In this document: piece by piece, positions 16,858 through 25,600 of the stretch | Position numbering within the stretch: the first letter of the stretch is position 1 | Layout: every line of letters begins with the position of its first letter | From: Candidatus Saccharibacteria bacterium CG_4_10_14_0_2_um_filter_52_9 | GTDB taxonomy: Bacteria > Actinomycetota > Acidimicrobiia > Acidimicrobiales > RAAP-2 | Length of the DNA: 64,000 bases | Direction of reading: 5' to 3' | Assembly (NCBI GenBank): GCA_903970515.1 | Contig: CAJCJA010000037.1 | Span: 22,281-86,280, forward strand | The notes under the pieces: model-generated | The model's database searches: none | What the model saw: only the letters and a program-made list of their open reading frames with translations | Told to the model about the DNA's origin: nothing | Program-made: the position numbers and the translations under genes

Positions 16858-17585
16858 TCGGGACCGCGACTGGTCCTAAACGTGGTGCCGCTCGGCAACT
16901 CCTTCTTCGAGTCGGGGCGAAGGATCCACGCCGATTGCAAACCGTGCACGGTCCATTCCTCAGGTCCACCGACTACTGCAGTGTCCTCGTCGATGCCCAA
17001 GACGGTGGCGTTCTCATCAAACGGTAGGAGAAAGCGCGTTGCGACGTCGGGCATTCGTTTGGTGAACATGTCGAAATGGGGAATGACCTTCATGTGCGGC
17101 AAGACGCCGAGGCCGTCGGTGCCACCTTTCTTCGGATGTCGCAGTGACGGAACCCACGACGTCATCGCCATTGCTCCCGCACTACAGCCCGCCAACGCCG
17201 CGCCGTTGTGCCACGCGGCGAGAATCGCCTCCCATACCAGCGTGTCGCGCAACGCGTCGGCAAGGTAACCAGGATTCCCACCAGACATATAGATGAGTCC
17301 CGCGCCTTCAACCATCGCTGCGAACTCGGGTTTCGAGGCGTCAGTGCGATCCTTGACGGGGATGACCACTTGTTCGACGCCGATGCGCTGGGCCTGGGTC
17401 TTGCCGAGTTCATGCCAGTGTTCGACGACTTCGGGGCCGTCGGGCACCGCGGCAGTTGCCAATTGCACGTAGCGCGCGGGACGCCCCGCGATGAGGCTCG
17501 CCTCAATATCGGTCATTTGGGGCAGGTATTCCCCCGATCCCACGAGGGCGAGAGGGCCCGGACGCACCTCACTCATGCGCACCAT
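16854..17585 (-). CDS. Peptidase S51-family protein (cyanophycinase/dipeptidase E-like)
   Basis: A 243-residue protein with the S51 nucleophile elbow GCSAGAMA (Ser135) and the upstream IYMSGGNPGYL segment typical of the family. S51 enzymes include Asp-specific dipeptidases and cyanophycinases. Too little differs here to choose, and no cyanophycin synthetase is in the window. ATG 17585 and ATG 17576 are both possible. It is the first gene of a two-gene unit with the secreted protein. Confidence 0.85.
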   Translation of the reverse strand: MVRMSEVRPGPLALVGSGEYLPQMTDIEASLIAGRPARYVQLATAAVPDGPEVVEHWHELGKTQAQRIGVEQVVIPVKDRTDASKPEFAAMVEGAGLIYMSGGNPGYLADALRDTLVWEAILAAWHNGAALAGCSAGAMAMTSWVPSLRHPKKGGTDGLGVLPHMKVIPHFDMFTKRMPDVATRFLLPFDENATVLGIDEDTAVVGGPEEWTVHGLQSAWILRPDSKKELPSGTTFRTSRGPE

Positions 17586-17624
17586 CCACGCATCGCGCGT
17601 ACGACGGGACGTTGACGTCGCGGC

Positions 17625-18143
17625 CTAGGCATTAAGGAGTCTCACGTTCTCGCGAACGTCGTCAAGGTGATGTTCGTTCTCGTGCAACGCCTGCGCCGCT
17701 GCCCACAGGATGGTGACCTTCTGTGGGGTGACGGGGCTGTACGAGAAGAGTCGTCCCTCGTAGCCATCGGGAAGGGCGAGGAACGTCCTCACAAAGAGCT
17801 CTGACGACGCTGCTAACTCACGTGCAATTTCGTCGGGTTTGTCGAGTTTGTAAAAGCCCAGGTTCACTCGCTCGTCTCGATAGATCGGCTGCCCAACTGG
17901 TTCATTCTCAATCGAGGCCTTGAGGATTCGTTCGCGAATTGAGAGGAACACGTCGCGCAAGTGCGCACCGTACTCGAGAATCGACCAGCGTTCGCTCGAG
18001 GGTCGCACCCTGACGTGTTCGCCACTCGAGTTGATGATGTCGACGAAGGCGTTCGTCGCGATGGCGGTTCGCGTTGGTATGTCCTCGCCCGTGATGGCGT
18101 CCCACACGAAACCGCACACGGGGCAGGTGTCTGATGTCGCCAT
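17625..18143 (-). CDS. DinB-family protein with N-terminal CxxC
   Basis: A 172-residue protein with a four-helix DinB fold: YGAHLRDV supplies the first metal-ligand histidine and ALHENEHHLDDV the C-terminal pair. It opens with TCPVCGFVW, a half zinc ribbon often found in actinobacterial DinB proteins. Such proteins are metal-dependent thiol transferases or of unknown activity. It is followed, 40 bp downstream on the same strand, by the S51 peptidase gene. Confidence 0.85.
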   Translation of the reverse strand: MATSDTCPVCGFVWDAITGEDIPTRTAIATNAFVDIINSSGEHVRVRPSSERWSILEYGAHLRDVFLSIRERILKASIENEPVGQPIYRDERVNLGFYKLDKPDEIARELAASSELFVRTFLALPDGYEGRLFSYSPVTPQKVTILWAAAQALHENEHHLDDVRENVRLLNA

Positions 18144-18220
18144 TGGCCCAACTTAGTTGGCAAATTGTCGGACTCATCCTCGATTCGGCGACGGGGGCTG
18201 CACGTCTCGTCACCCATCGG

Positions 18221-19111
18221 TCAACGAAAATCCGCGTGCGCCTCCGTGCAATTCTTGCTGAGGTTCTCCTGCTCGCACGAAGCGCACAGCAGAATCAACT
18301 TGCGACACGCGAGATTCGCGCAGTTGTAGTACTGGCTGGTCGGCGCGTCGCAACGTTCGCAGGTCCCGATGACCTTCGCTTCGGTGCTGAACTCGTGGTG
18401 CATCCGGTCGTCAAAGAGGTACAACGAACCCTCCCACAGGCCACGATCGCCATAACGCTCGCCGTATCGAACGATGCCGCCCTTGATTTGATACACCTCG
18501 CTGAAGCCGCGATTCTTCATCACCGATGTCAGCACTTCGCAGCGAATGCCGCCCGTGCAGTACGTCACGATCGGGCGATCCTTGAGTTGATCGTATTTCC
18601 CGCTCTCGAGTTCGTGGACAAAATCGCGAGTGTTCTGCACGCCAGGCACGATGGCGTTCTTGAATCTTCCGATCTTCGCCTCGAAGGAATTTCGCGCGTC
18701 GAAGAAGACGACGTCGTCGCCCCGCGATGCCACGAGTTCATGGACTTGTCGGGGTTCTAGGTGTATGCCGCCGCCGATGACGCCGTTCTCGTCGACCTTG
18801 AGTTCACCCGGAGCACCGAACGAGACGATCTCGTCGCGCACGCGTATTCGAAGGCGAGAAAATTCGCTGCCTACTCCGTCGGACCACTTGAAGTCGATGT
18901 GTCGAAAGCCCGGATACTGCTTCGTCTGGCGAACGTATTTCTTGAGCGCGGACATGTCGCCACCGAGCGTGCCGTTGATCCCGTGGGTTGACAGCAAAAT
19001 GCGGCCCTTCAAACCCAGATGTTCACACAGCGTCCTCTGCCAGCGATGAATAGCCTCGGGGTCCGCGAGGGGCGTGAACCCGTAGTAGAGGATTACCTTT
19101 TGCAACTTCAC
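18221..19111 (-). CDS. trhO: tRNA uridine(34) hydroxylase, rhodanese-like (YceA family)
   Basis: Oxygen-dependent hydroxylation of U34 in tRNA, first step to 5-methoxy- or carboxymethoxyuridine. The protein is 296 residues: an N-terminal acylphosphatase-like domain (about 1-95, [12 protein letters not shown]), a rhodanese domain with Cys185 in YCTGGIRCE, and a C-terminal cysteine-rich tail ([18 protein letters not shown]) probably binding zinc. GTG 19111 is the likely start. It is divergent from the thioredoxin reductase gene across 173 bp. Confidence 0.9.
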   Translation of the reverse strand: MKLQKVILYYGFTPLADPEAIHRWQRTLCEHLGLKGRILLSTHGINGTLGGDMSALKKYVRQTKQYPGFRHIDFKWSDGVGSEFSRLRIRVRDEIVSFGAPGELKVDENGVIGGGIHLEPRQVHELVASRGDDVVFFDARNSFEAKIGRFKNAIVPGVQNTRDFVHELESGKYDQLKDRPIVTYCTGGIRCEVLTSVMKNRGFSEVYQIKGGIVRYGERYGDRGLWEGSLYLFDDRMHHEFSTEAKVIGTCERCDAPTSQYYNCANLACRKLILLCASCEQENLSKNCTEAHADFR

Positions 19112-19284
19112 GAATGAACGTTACTTGAATTCAGTTCTGATTCGTCGAGCGCGACTTTTCCTATGAACCCAACCAACGCTTGGGTGCGAAGTTGACGCGA
19201 TCGTTGCAGTGCCTTGGTGTTGCGCGCGAGTTCGTCATTGATGACTCTTGACGTACGTTGAGTCGCGTCACGTAAAGTGACGAG

Positions 19285-20496
19285 ATGGCCAACCCCGACA
19301 CCTCCGCGAACCAGATCGTCGTCTACGGAGCGAGTTGGTGCCCCGACTGTCGTCGGGCAAAACAATTCCTCTCGTCGCATCGCATTGGCTTTCACTGGAT
19401 CGACCTGGAGGAGCATCCCGAAGCGGTGAGCGAAGTGGAGTCGAGGAACGATGGCAAGAGGATCATCCCGACAATTCTGTTCCCGGACGGCTCGTTCCTC
19501 ACCGAGCCATCGAACGATGAGTTGGCCGACAAGATAGGACTCGTTCGCACCGCGACCAGTTCGCACTACGACGTCGTCATCGTAGGAGGAGGTCCCACTG
19601 GTCTCACGACGTCTATCTACGCTGCGCGCGAGAACGCCCAGGTTCTCGTCGTCGAGAAGTCGGCGCCCGGTGGACAGGCGGGCGTGACGGAACGTTTCGA
19701 CAACTATCCGGGCTTCCCCGACGGCGTATCGGGCGCTGAACTCGCCGATCGCATCATCCGCCAGGCGCAACGCTACGGCGTCGAGATACTCCAGGCCGTT
19801 GGCGTGACAGGGCTGGTGCGCGAAGAACCCTTCGTCCGCGTGGATCTCTCGACCGGTTCGTCGGTCCACGCGCGCGCCGTGCTGGTCGCGAGCGGTTCGA
19901 CTTATCGACGCACCGACGCCGAAGGAGAAGCGGATCTCATTGGCGCCGGCATCCACTTTTGTGCGACGTGCGACGGACCCTTCTACAAGGGATCAAAGAA
20001 CGTGACGATCGTGGGCGGAGGGAACAGTGGCTTGGAAGAAGGGCTCTTTCTCACCCAGTTCGCTGATCACGTCACCGTTCTCCAAGCGCAACCTGAACTC
20101 ACGGGCAGCAAGTTGCTGCGCGACAAGGTCTTGAACCACCCGAAGATGAGTGTGTTGTGCAACGCACTTGTCAAGAAGTTCAAAGCGAACGCGTCAGGCA
20201 AACTCGAGTCGATCATCGTGGACCACGAAGGAAAGCAAGTCGAACACGAAACGGCGGGAGCGTTCATCTTCATTGGGCTCGATCCCAATACCGGATTTCT
20301 CGAGGGTACGCTCAAAGTCGACGAGCGCGGTTTCATTGCGACCGACCACATGTTCCAGACCAACATCGAAGGGGTGTTCGCCGCCGGCGACGTACGATCC
20401 GGTTCGACGAAGCAGATAGCGTCGGCGGTCGGCGAAGGAGCTGCGGTGGCGATACAAATTCGTTACTACCTCGAATCGCTCGCCGCGCGCGTGTAG
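19285..20496 (+). CDS. Glutaredoxin-thioredoxin reductase fusion
   Basis: A 403-residue flavoprotein joining two redox modules. Residues 1-88 are glutaredoxin-like with CPDC at 19-22. Residues 95-400 are a low-molecular-weight thioredoxin reductase with the FAD loop GGGPTG (101-106), redox pair CATC (226-229), NADPH loop GGGNSG (244-249) and a C-terminal FAD segment GVFAAGDVR. The natural reading is an NADPH-driven disulfide reductase carrying its own acceptor. ATG 19285 follows GACGAG. Confidence 0.9.
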   Translation: MANPDTSANQIVVYGASWCPDCRRAKQFLSSHRIGFHWIDLEEHPEAVSEVESRNDGKRIIPTILFPDGSFLTEPSNDELADKIGLVRTATSSHYDVVIVGGGPTGLTTSIYAARENAQVLVVEKSAPGGQAGVTERFDNYPGFPDGVSGAELADRIIRQAQRYGVEILQAVGVTGLVREEPFVRVDLSTGSSVHARAVLVASGSTYRRTDAEGEADLIGAGIHFCATCDGPFYKGSKNVTIVGGGNSGLEEGLFLTQFADHVTVLQAQPELTGSKLLRDKVLNHPKMSVLCNALVKKFKANASGKLESIIVDHEGKQVEHETAGAFIFIGLDPNTGFLEGTLKVDERGFIATDHMFQTNIEGVFAAGDVRSGSTKQIASAVGEGAAVAIQIRYYLESLAARV

Positions 20497-20509
20497 TTGG
20501 CGACGTTTG

Positions 20510-21343
20510 CTACTCGGATTCGACGGGCGCGACGACTCGTCGATGAACGCGAGGCAACCACGGAATCACCGCCGACGTTCTCGCTTGGTACTGCTGGTAC
20601 TCCGGATACTTCTCGAGCGTGATCTTCTCGGTGAAACCAGTCGAGCCGACGAACAACAACGTCAAGAGGAATGCTCCGAGAACCGTCCATTCCAAGAGCG
20701 ACGACGCCGCGACGCAGCCCACCAAGAAAATAAGCCACCACTGAGCCTGCTCGAAGAAATAATTCGGGTGCCGCGAATACTGAAACAATCCCGTCTGGAC
20801 GAAGCGTTCGCTGGGCGTTCGACCTGCGGAGGTCTCTGCGACTTTCCATTGTTGGAAGTTCCATTGCTGCTGGTCGGCCACTGTTTCGCCAACGAGACAG
20901 GCAATGAAGACCGCGGCGAAGATCACGTCGAGTGCACGAAGTGGCGTCGTGCGGTGTTGGTAGGCCGTGTACGCCGGCAGCGTGATTAAGACCAGGAGGA
21001 AGTTCTGGTAGAGGACGATGAAGAAGAAGTTGAAGAGTTGGAACTGCCACTTGTTCATCGACGAACGAAGAATTGGCCAACGATAGTCCTCGACACCGCG
21101 GTAACCGCCCTTGCGCGCGAAATTGTACGTGAGACGTACGCCCCACAACGTGACGAGCGCCGCGATCAAGTCGAGTCGAGCGCTCTCGAGATGCCCGTAA
21201 CCCGCGAAGACCCACACGTACACCACGGGCACGATTGACCAACTTCGATCAACCCACGAGTAATCGCCACTCAACAGCGACGCAATCCACGCGAACGCAC
21301 AAATGAGACCAGCGAGAACTATCACCAACGACAGTGCGGACAT
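20510..21343 (-). CDS. DUF1295 / steroid 5-alpha-reductase-like membrane protein
   Basis: A 277-residue integral membrane protein with about seven segments. The family's C-terminal signature is visible: GLFQYSRHPNYFFEQAQWW, then EKYPEYQQYQARTSAVIPW. Members act as NADPH-dependent reductases or methyltransferase-like enzymes on lipids, mostly uncharacterised. ATG 21343 opens directly into the first membrane helix; the frame runs 100 codons further upstream through the tandem repeat, which I treat as non-coding. It converges on the reductase gene with a 13-bp gap. Confidence 0.85.
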   Translation of the reverse strand: MSALSLVIVLAGLICAFAWIASLLSGDYSWVDRSWSIVPVVYVWVFAGYGHLESARLDLIAALVTLWGVRLTYNFARKGGYRGVEDYRWPILRSSMNKWQFQLFNFFFIVLYQNFLLVLITLPAYTAYQHRTTPLRALDVIFAAVFIACLVGETVADQQQWNFQQWKVAETSAGRTPSERFVQTGLFQYSRHPNYFFEQAQWWLIFLVGCVAASSLLEWTVLGAFLLTLLFVGSTGFTEKITLEKYPEYQQYQARTSAVIPWLPRVHRRVVAPVESE

Positions 21344-21411
21344 CCACGAGACGTTATCGGCTTTGCAAAATGGTAACGACGCATCACACGAATGACCAAT
21401 GATGATGCGAT

Positions 21412-21491
21412 GAACGTGATCTGAGAAGATCCATAGTTTTGCCATCGTGACGAACGTGATCTGAGAAGATCCATAATTTTGCACATCGTGA
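21412..21491. repeat. Tandem direct repeat, two units of about 40 bp with palindromic core
   Basis: Unit one (21412-21450) and unit two (21452-21491) both read GAACGTGATCTGAGAAGATC, then CCATA, one variable base, TTTTGC and CATCGTGA. They differ by one substitution and one inserted base. Each holds the inverted repeat GATCT-gaga-AGATC. The pair lies in the divergent gap between the DUF1295 and DUF2156 genes. It could be a double operator or the relic of a mobile-element end. Confidence 0.8.
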
Positions 21492-21558
21492 TGAAACGAC
21501 ACACCGATTAAGGTTTGACAAATTTCCGCGTCGCTACCTTTGTGATGCGGATACCGCA

Positions 21559-22701
21559 ATGGCGAGGGCGTGTGTCTTCGTGAAGAAAAAGAGGAGTCGG
21601 TGTCGTAGTGCGCAGATCGTCGAGAATCTCGCGGGGATGGCAAAGATTGTGAACAGGCCGACCGATTTTCTTGATCCTTCTACACCGCAATTCGCGGCGG
21701 ACGTCGCTGATGAAATTGCACTTGTGTTGGCGACCAGTGGGCACGAGGCGGGACAGTACTGCGTCCTCGGACCTGATCCTTGGCAGGTGATCTGGAACGA
21801 TGACCGTAGTGGATTCGTGAGCTTCCTCGAGGGACGACGTTGCCTCCTCTCCTGGCGTTCGCCGGTCGCGCGCAAGGAATCCCAGGGTGAACTTCTGATT
21901 CGACTCGCGATGCACGCGTCGCGACTGAAGAAGTCGGTCTTTGCCATGGAGGTCAACAAGACGACCAGCGACGCCGGGGTTCAGTTGGGGATGATCCCTA
22001 TTTGGACGGGCACGGAGAGTTATCTCGATCTCGAAACGTGGTCGTTGCGCGGTGGAAAGCGAAAGAAAATTCGTTGGGCGCGAAGTCACGCCGTCACGCT
22101 CGGTCTCGAGTGGCGAGAGGCGTTTCCTTTCTCTAATATCCACGACCGGGTGGGTATAGGTCGAGTCGAGGAGTTGTGGAAGGCCGAGCGTCCCGAACGC
22201 AGAACTGACTCGTTTCTTCGAACGTCCTTCGAAGAACTCGCCGATGTGCGCCGTTACTTCGTCGCCGAAGAGCACGGCGAGATCATTGCCTTCGTGACGT
22301 GCACGCCCGTCAACGAGGACGGCTGGTATCTCCAAGACATCGTTCGCGCGGGTGATGCACCTCGCGGTGCCCTCGAGGGCACCATGGCATACGCACTCGA
22401 CGTGTTTCAAAAGGACGGTTACCGTTTCGTGTCGAATGGAGCTCTCCCGTTTTGGCGACCCGATGAACAGTGGAGCGACCCAAATCAATTTGGCGTGGTG
22501 GGCAATCAAGTGCTGCGCTTCTTCAATCGCCAGTACCGATTCCGCGGCATCAATCAGTTTCGATCAAAGCTCGAACCCGACCGAGTCACGTCGCTGTACG
22601 TGCTTCGTTCTCGACGGGTCATCTCGCCTCGCGTTGGCTGGTCGCTGATCAAACTCCTGAACCGCAAGACGAAGACGACGTCGCGCTCGTTCAGGCGGTA
22701 A
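21559..22701 (+). CDS. DUF2156-domain protein (MprF C-terminal-like acyltransferase fold)
   Basis: A 380-residue protein related to the aminoacyl-tRNA-using domain of lysylphosphatidylglycerol synthases: two GNAT-like halves, with YLDLETWSLRGGKRKKIRWARS and LQDIVRAGDAPRGALEGTMAYALD as landmarks. No membrane segments, so it lacks the flippase part of MprF. It may transfer an aminoacyl group to a lipid or small molecule (inference). The start is uncertain; ATG 21637 is an alternative and the first 26 residues look non-family. Its end overlaps the convergent decarboxylase by 11 bp. Confidence 0.75.
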   Translation: MARACVFVKKKRSRCRSAQIVENLAGMAKIVNRPTDFLDPSTPQFAADVADEIALVLATSGHEAGQYCVLGPDPWQVIWNDDRSGFVSFLEGRRCLLSWRSPVARKESQGELLIRLAMHASRLKKSVFAMEVNKTTSDAGVQLGMIPIWTGTESYLDLETWSLRGGKRKKIRWARSHAVTLGLEWREAFPFSNIHDRVGIGRVEELWKAERPERRTDSFLRTSFEELADVRRYFVAEEHGEIIAFVTCTPVNEDGWYLQDIVRAGDAPRGALEGTMAYALDVFQKDGYRFVSNGALPFWRPDEQWSDPNQFGVVGNQVLRFFNRQYRFRGINQFRSKLEPDRVTSLYVLRSRRVISPRVGWSLIKLLNRKTKTTSRSFRR

Positions 22702-24124
22702 TTTCTCGAACCACCATGGCAACGAGACAATCGACGTCCGCGCGAGTCGTGAGCGGGTTCATGAACGTGAACTTGAGGGCTGCCTGCCCTCGAATTTCTG
22801 TTCGCCCTAAGACCATTTCACCGCTCGCGAGCAAACGCTGTTGAATGTCGCGAACGGTATCGGCGCCGAGCCCTGGAATCTCGAATACGCACATCACCGA
22901 TGCGGGAGGTGCGACGAGTCGTAACGCGGGCTCGGCCGCGATCGCGCGTCCCGCGTATTGCGTCAACTCGACCACGACTTCGAGCATCTGGGCGAGGGAA
23001 TGGCGGCCCAGCGTGCGCAGGGTGGCGACCACCTTGGCCGCGTCGAATCGACGAGAGGTGTCGAGGGACCGACCAACGAGATTGATCATTCCTTCGATCT
23101 CGTCACCTCGGTCGAGGTAGTTGGACTTCACCCGCAAGAGGTCGAATTGATCGGCGTCACGGATCACGAGGGCGCTCGCGTTAAACGGCTGCCACCAGAG
23201 TTTGTGAAAGTCGATGGTGATCGAGTCGGCGCGCTCGATGCCCGACAAACGACTCTTCAGACGATCCGAGAGAAGAAAGGCCCCCGCGACCGCCGCATCC
23301 ACATGGAACCATGCACCTATGGAATGGGCTCGCTCTCCAATCTCGGCGAGGGGATCGATGACGCCGAGGTCGGTGGTCCCGGCGGTCGCGACGATGGCAA
23401 TGACCCTTTGTCCATCGCGCGCAAGTTGGTCGAGCGTGGTGTCGAGCGCGTCGACGCTCATGAGCCCTGACTCGAGCGTCGCGACCGTTACGACGGCGTC
23501 TCGACCGAGACCCAGTTGGGCGGCGGCGCGTTGGACCGAGAAGTGCGCCTGATCAGAACACACGATGCGCCAACTTCGAGCGTTCTCGGGCAGCCCGGTC
23601 TTCAAGACGTCGACGCCGATCGTCGAGCCAATCCAGGAACGAGCCAAAGTGAGCGCGAGGACATTCGACGCCGTGCCGCCTGAGGTCATGATGCCGCTCG
23701 CGCCCGCGGGCAGACCCGCGAGTCGTGCGAGCCAGTTCATGAGATGTAGTTCCACTTCCGTGGCGGCGGGCGCCTGATCCCAGGAATCCATTGACTGATT
23801 GGACGCCGCGATCGCGAGCTCCGTGACGACGGAGGGAATCAGCGTGGGCGGGTGCAAGTGCGCGACGCACGCGGGATCACTGGGTGCAACGCCGTTGGAC
23901 CAGACCGTCGAACCAAGTTCATCTAAGACGAGCGAGAGCGCTATGCCTTCTTCTGGACAGACGTCGATCGACCAAATGAGGTCGTGCAGTTGCTGGGGCG
24001 TGATGTTCGAGCGCGGCCCACGGGGTCGCGACAAACTCTGTATCGCTTGGGACGCAGAACTCGAAAGGTTCGCCAGACCTTGATCGTCGAACGTGACGAC
24101 GAAGTCTTGCCAACTCGCGTCCAA
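22691..24124 (-). CDS. ddc: PLP-dependent group II decarboxylase, probable L-2,4-diaminobutyrate decarboxylase
   Basis: A 477-residue glutamate/aromatic-type decarboxylase. The cofactor lysine is Lys308 in DFHKLWWQP, HVDAAVAG precedes it, and TSGGTASNVLAL lies near residue 147. On sequence alone the substrate is open. The gene directly upstream encodes a diaminobutyrate aminotransferase with a 2-bp gap, making diaminobutyrate decarboxylase the best call and 1,3-diaminopropane the product (inference). Expression is probably from the promoter ahead of the aminotransferase. Confidence 0.85.
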   Translation of the reverse strand: MDASWQDFVVTFDDQGLANLSSSASQAIQSLSRPRGPRSNITPQQLHDLIWSIDVCPEEGIALSLVLDELGSTVWSNGVAPSDPACVAHLHPPTLIPSVVTELAIAASNQSMDSWDQAPAATEVELHLMNWLARLAGLPAGASGIMTSGGTASNVLALTLARSWIGSTIGVDVLKTGLPENARSWRIVCSDQAHFSVQRAAAQLGLGRDAVVTVATLESGLMSVDALDTTLDQLARDGQRVIAIVATAGTTDLGVIDPLAEIGERAHSIGAWFHVDAAVAGAFLLSDRLKSRLSGIERADSITIDFHKLWWQPFNASALVIRDADQFDLLRVKSNYLDRGDEIEGMINLVGRSLDTSRRFDAAKVVATLRTLGRHSLAQMLEVVVELTQYAGRAIAAEPALRLVAPPASVMCVFEIPGLGADTVRDIQQRLLASGEMVLGRTEIRGQAALKFTFMNPLTTRADVDCLVAMVVREITA

Positions 24125-24126
24125 CG

Positions 24127-25362
24127 TCAGACGGCGTGCGCGACGGCGTCGTTCAATCGTTCAAGACCGTCGAGTAACTCGTTTTCGTCGATGACGATGG
24201 GCGTCAAGAGCTTCACGGTCGTGTCACCCGCACCGCAGGTCTCAACGATCAACTGGCGCTCGAACGCGCCTTGTGCGATGGTCTCGGCGACTTGCGTCGA
24301 ACCGACGTCGAGGCCACACAAGAGGCCATTGCCGCGCACGACGAATCGACCATGGCCGAATTCGTCGGCTATGTGTTGGAGGGAATTTCGCACGATCAGA
24401 CCACGCTGCTCGGTTCCTTTCTCCAGCTCGGAATCAGCCCAGTAGGTTTCGAGCATCGCTGCCGAGGTCGCGAAGGCCAGGTTGTTGCCGCGAAACGTGC
24501 CGGAGAATTCGCCGGGCGCCCACGTGTCGAGATCTCGTCGCACCAGATTGATTGCCATGGGCAGTCCCAAGCCACTGATGGACTTCGAGAGACAGACAAT
24601 GTCGGGGTCGAGTGAGGATCCCTCGAACGAGAAGAACGGACCGGTGCGTCCTACACCCGCTTGCACTTCGTCGGCGATGACGAGGATCCCGATCTCGGAG
24701 CACTCCTCACGGATACAGCGAAGATACGCCGGATCGAAGGGGCGCGCGCCGCCTTCGCCTTGGGTTGGCTCGATGATGACGGCACCAATCTTTTGACCGT
24801 CCACTGTCGAGCGCAAGGTGTCCTTCAGCAATTGGACGTCCTCGTCCGTCACGTTCGCGACGTAGGGGAGCGCGACGAAGTCCTTCAGGTGCGCACTCGT
24901 CGCGCGTCCCGCCATCGAGGCCGAAATGGACGCCGCGCGATATGTCATGCCGTGGTAGCCGCCCTCGAAACCAACGACTGCTCGGTTGCCGGTGATGCGC
25001 TGGGCGAGTTGCAGCGCGGCTTCGACGGCTGTCGCCCCGGTCGGCCCGACCGTCTGGATCACCATGTCAAGTTGACGCGGCTCGAGAACATAACGTTGCA
25101 TGGCTTCGAGGAAGCGGCGCTTCTCGACGGTGAACGTGTCGAGACTGTGAAGGAGCTTGCCGGCCCGGAAGTGTTCGATGGCCACTTCCACCAAGACCGG
25201 GTTGTTGTGGCCGTAGGAGAGCGCGCCAGCCCCGGCGAAGAAGTCCAGGTACTCAACGCCATTTTCATCGGTGATGGTCGACCCCGAGGCGCTCGAGAAG
25301 ACGGCCGGCCAGCGTCGGCAGTAATAGCGCACGTTTGATTCAAGCTCTTCGAATGGGTTCAC
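24127..25362 (-). CDS. dat: L-2,4-diaminobutyrate:2-oxoglutarate aminotransferase (EctB/Dat type)
   Basis: Class III aminotransferase of 411 residues making diaminobutyrate from aspartate semialdehyde with glutamate as donor. EctB/Dat-specific text is clear: FEELESNVRYYCRRWP at the start, LDFFAGAGALSYGHNNP, and QTVGPTGATAVEAAL. The PLP lysine is Lys260 in CLSKSISG and the cofactor Asp is in VIADEVQAGVGRTG. No ectA or ectC is nearby, so ectoine synthesis is not supported. It forms an operon with the following decarboxylase. Confidence 0.9.
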   Translation of the reverse strand: MNPFEELESNVRYYCRRWPAVFSSASGSTITDENGVEYLDFFAGAGALSYGHNNPVLVEVAIEHFRAGKLLHSLDTFTVEKRRFLEAMQRYVLEPRQLDMVIQTVGPTGATAVEAALQLAQRITGNRAVVGFEGGYHGMTYRAASISASMAGRATSAHLKDFVALPYVANVTDEDVQLLKDTLRSTVDGQKIGAVIIEPTQGEGGARPFDPAYLRCIREECSEIGILVIADEVQAGVGRTGPFFSFEGSSLDPDIVCLSKSISGLGLPMAINLVRRDLDTWAPGEFSGTFRGNNLAFATSAAMLETYWADSELEKGTEQRGLIVRNSLQHIADEFGHGRFVVRGNGLLCGLDVGSTQVAETIAQGAFERQLIVETCGAGDTTVKLLTPIVIDENELLDGLERLNDAVAHAV

Positions 25363-25556
25363 CGCCGATTCCTCTCGGTAGGGAGCGCTCGCGTCGGGCA
25401 GATTCGCTCAGAATTAACTAGGGGGTTGAAGTATAGCCACCAATGGGTTCAAGAATCCCGAGCCTCCATGGTACCCAACGAAGGTGGTCAGAGGGTGAAA
25501 TTCGTGCGAACGCCGGGTGGCGTGATGGGGACGCGAAAACCCTTCCTACAAAGTAA

Positions 25557-25587
25557 ATCGCCCGCACGAACTCTTCGTGCGGGCGAT
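25557..25587 (-). terminator. Intrinsic-type terminator of the MFS gene
   Basis: A perfect 14-bp inverted repeat, ATCGCCCGCACGAA (25557-25570) and TTCGTGCGGGCGAT (25574-25587), with a CTC loop. It lies 13 bp beyond the MFS stop. On the minus strand a T-rich run (TTTACTTTGT) follows. Confidence 0.8.
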
Positions 25588-25600
25588 AATTGTGCAACGT

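Noticed and set aside
22691..25362. Ectoine biosynthesis cluster
   Set aside because: Only the EctB-like aminotransferase is present; the neighbour is a decarboxylase, and no ectA or ectC lies near.
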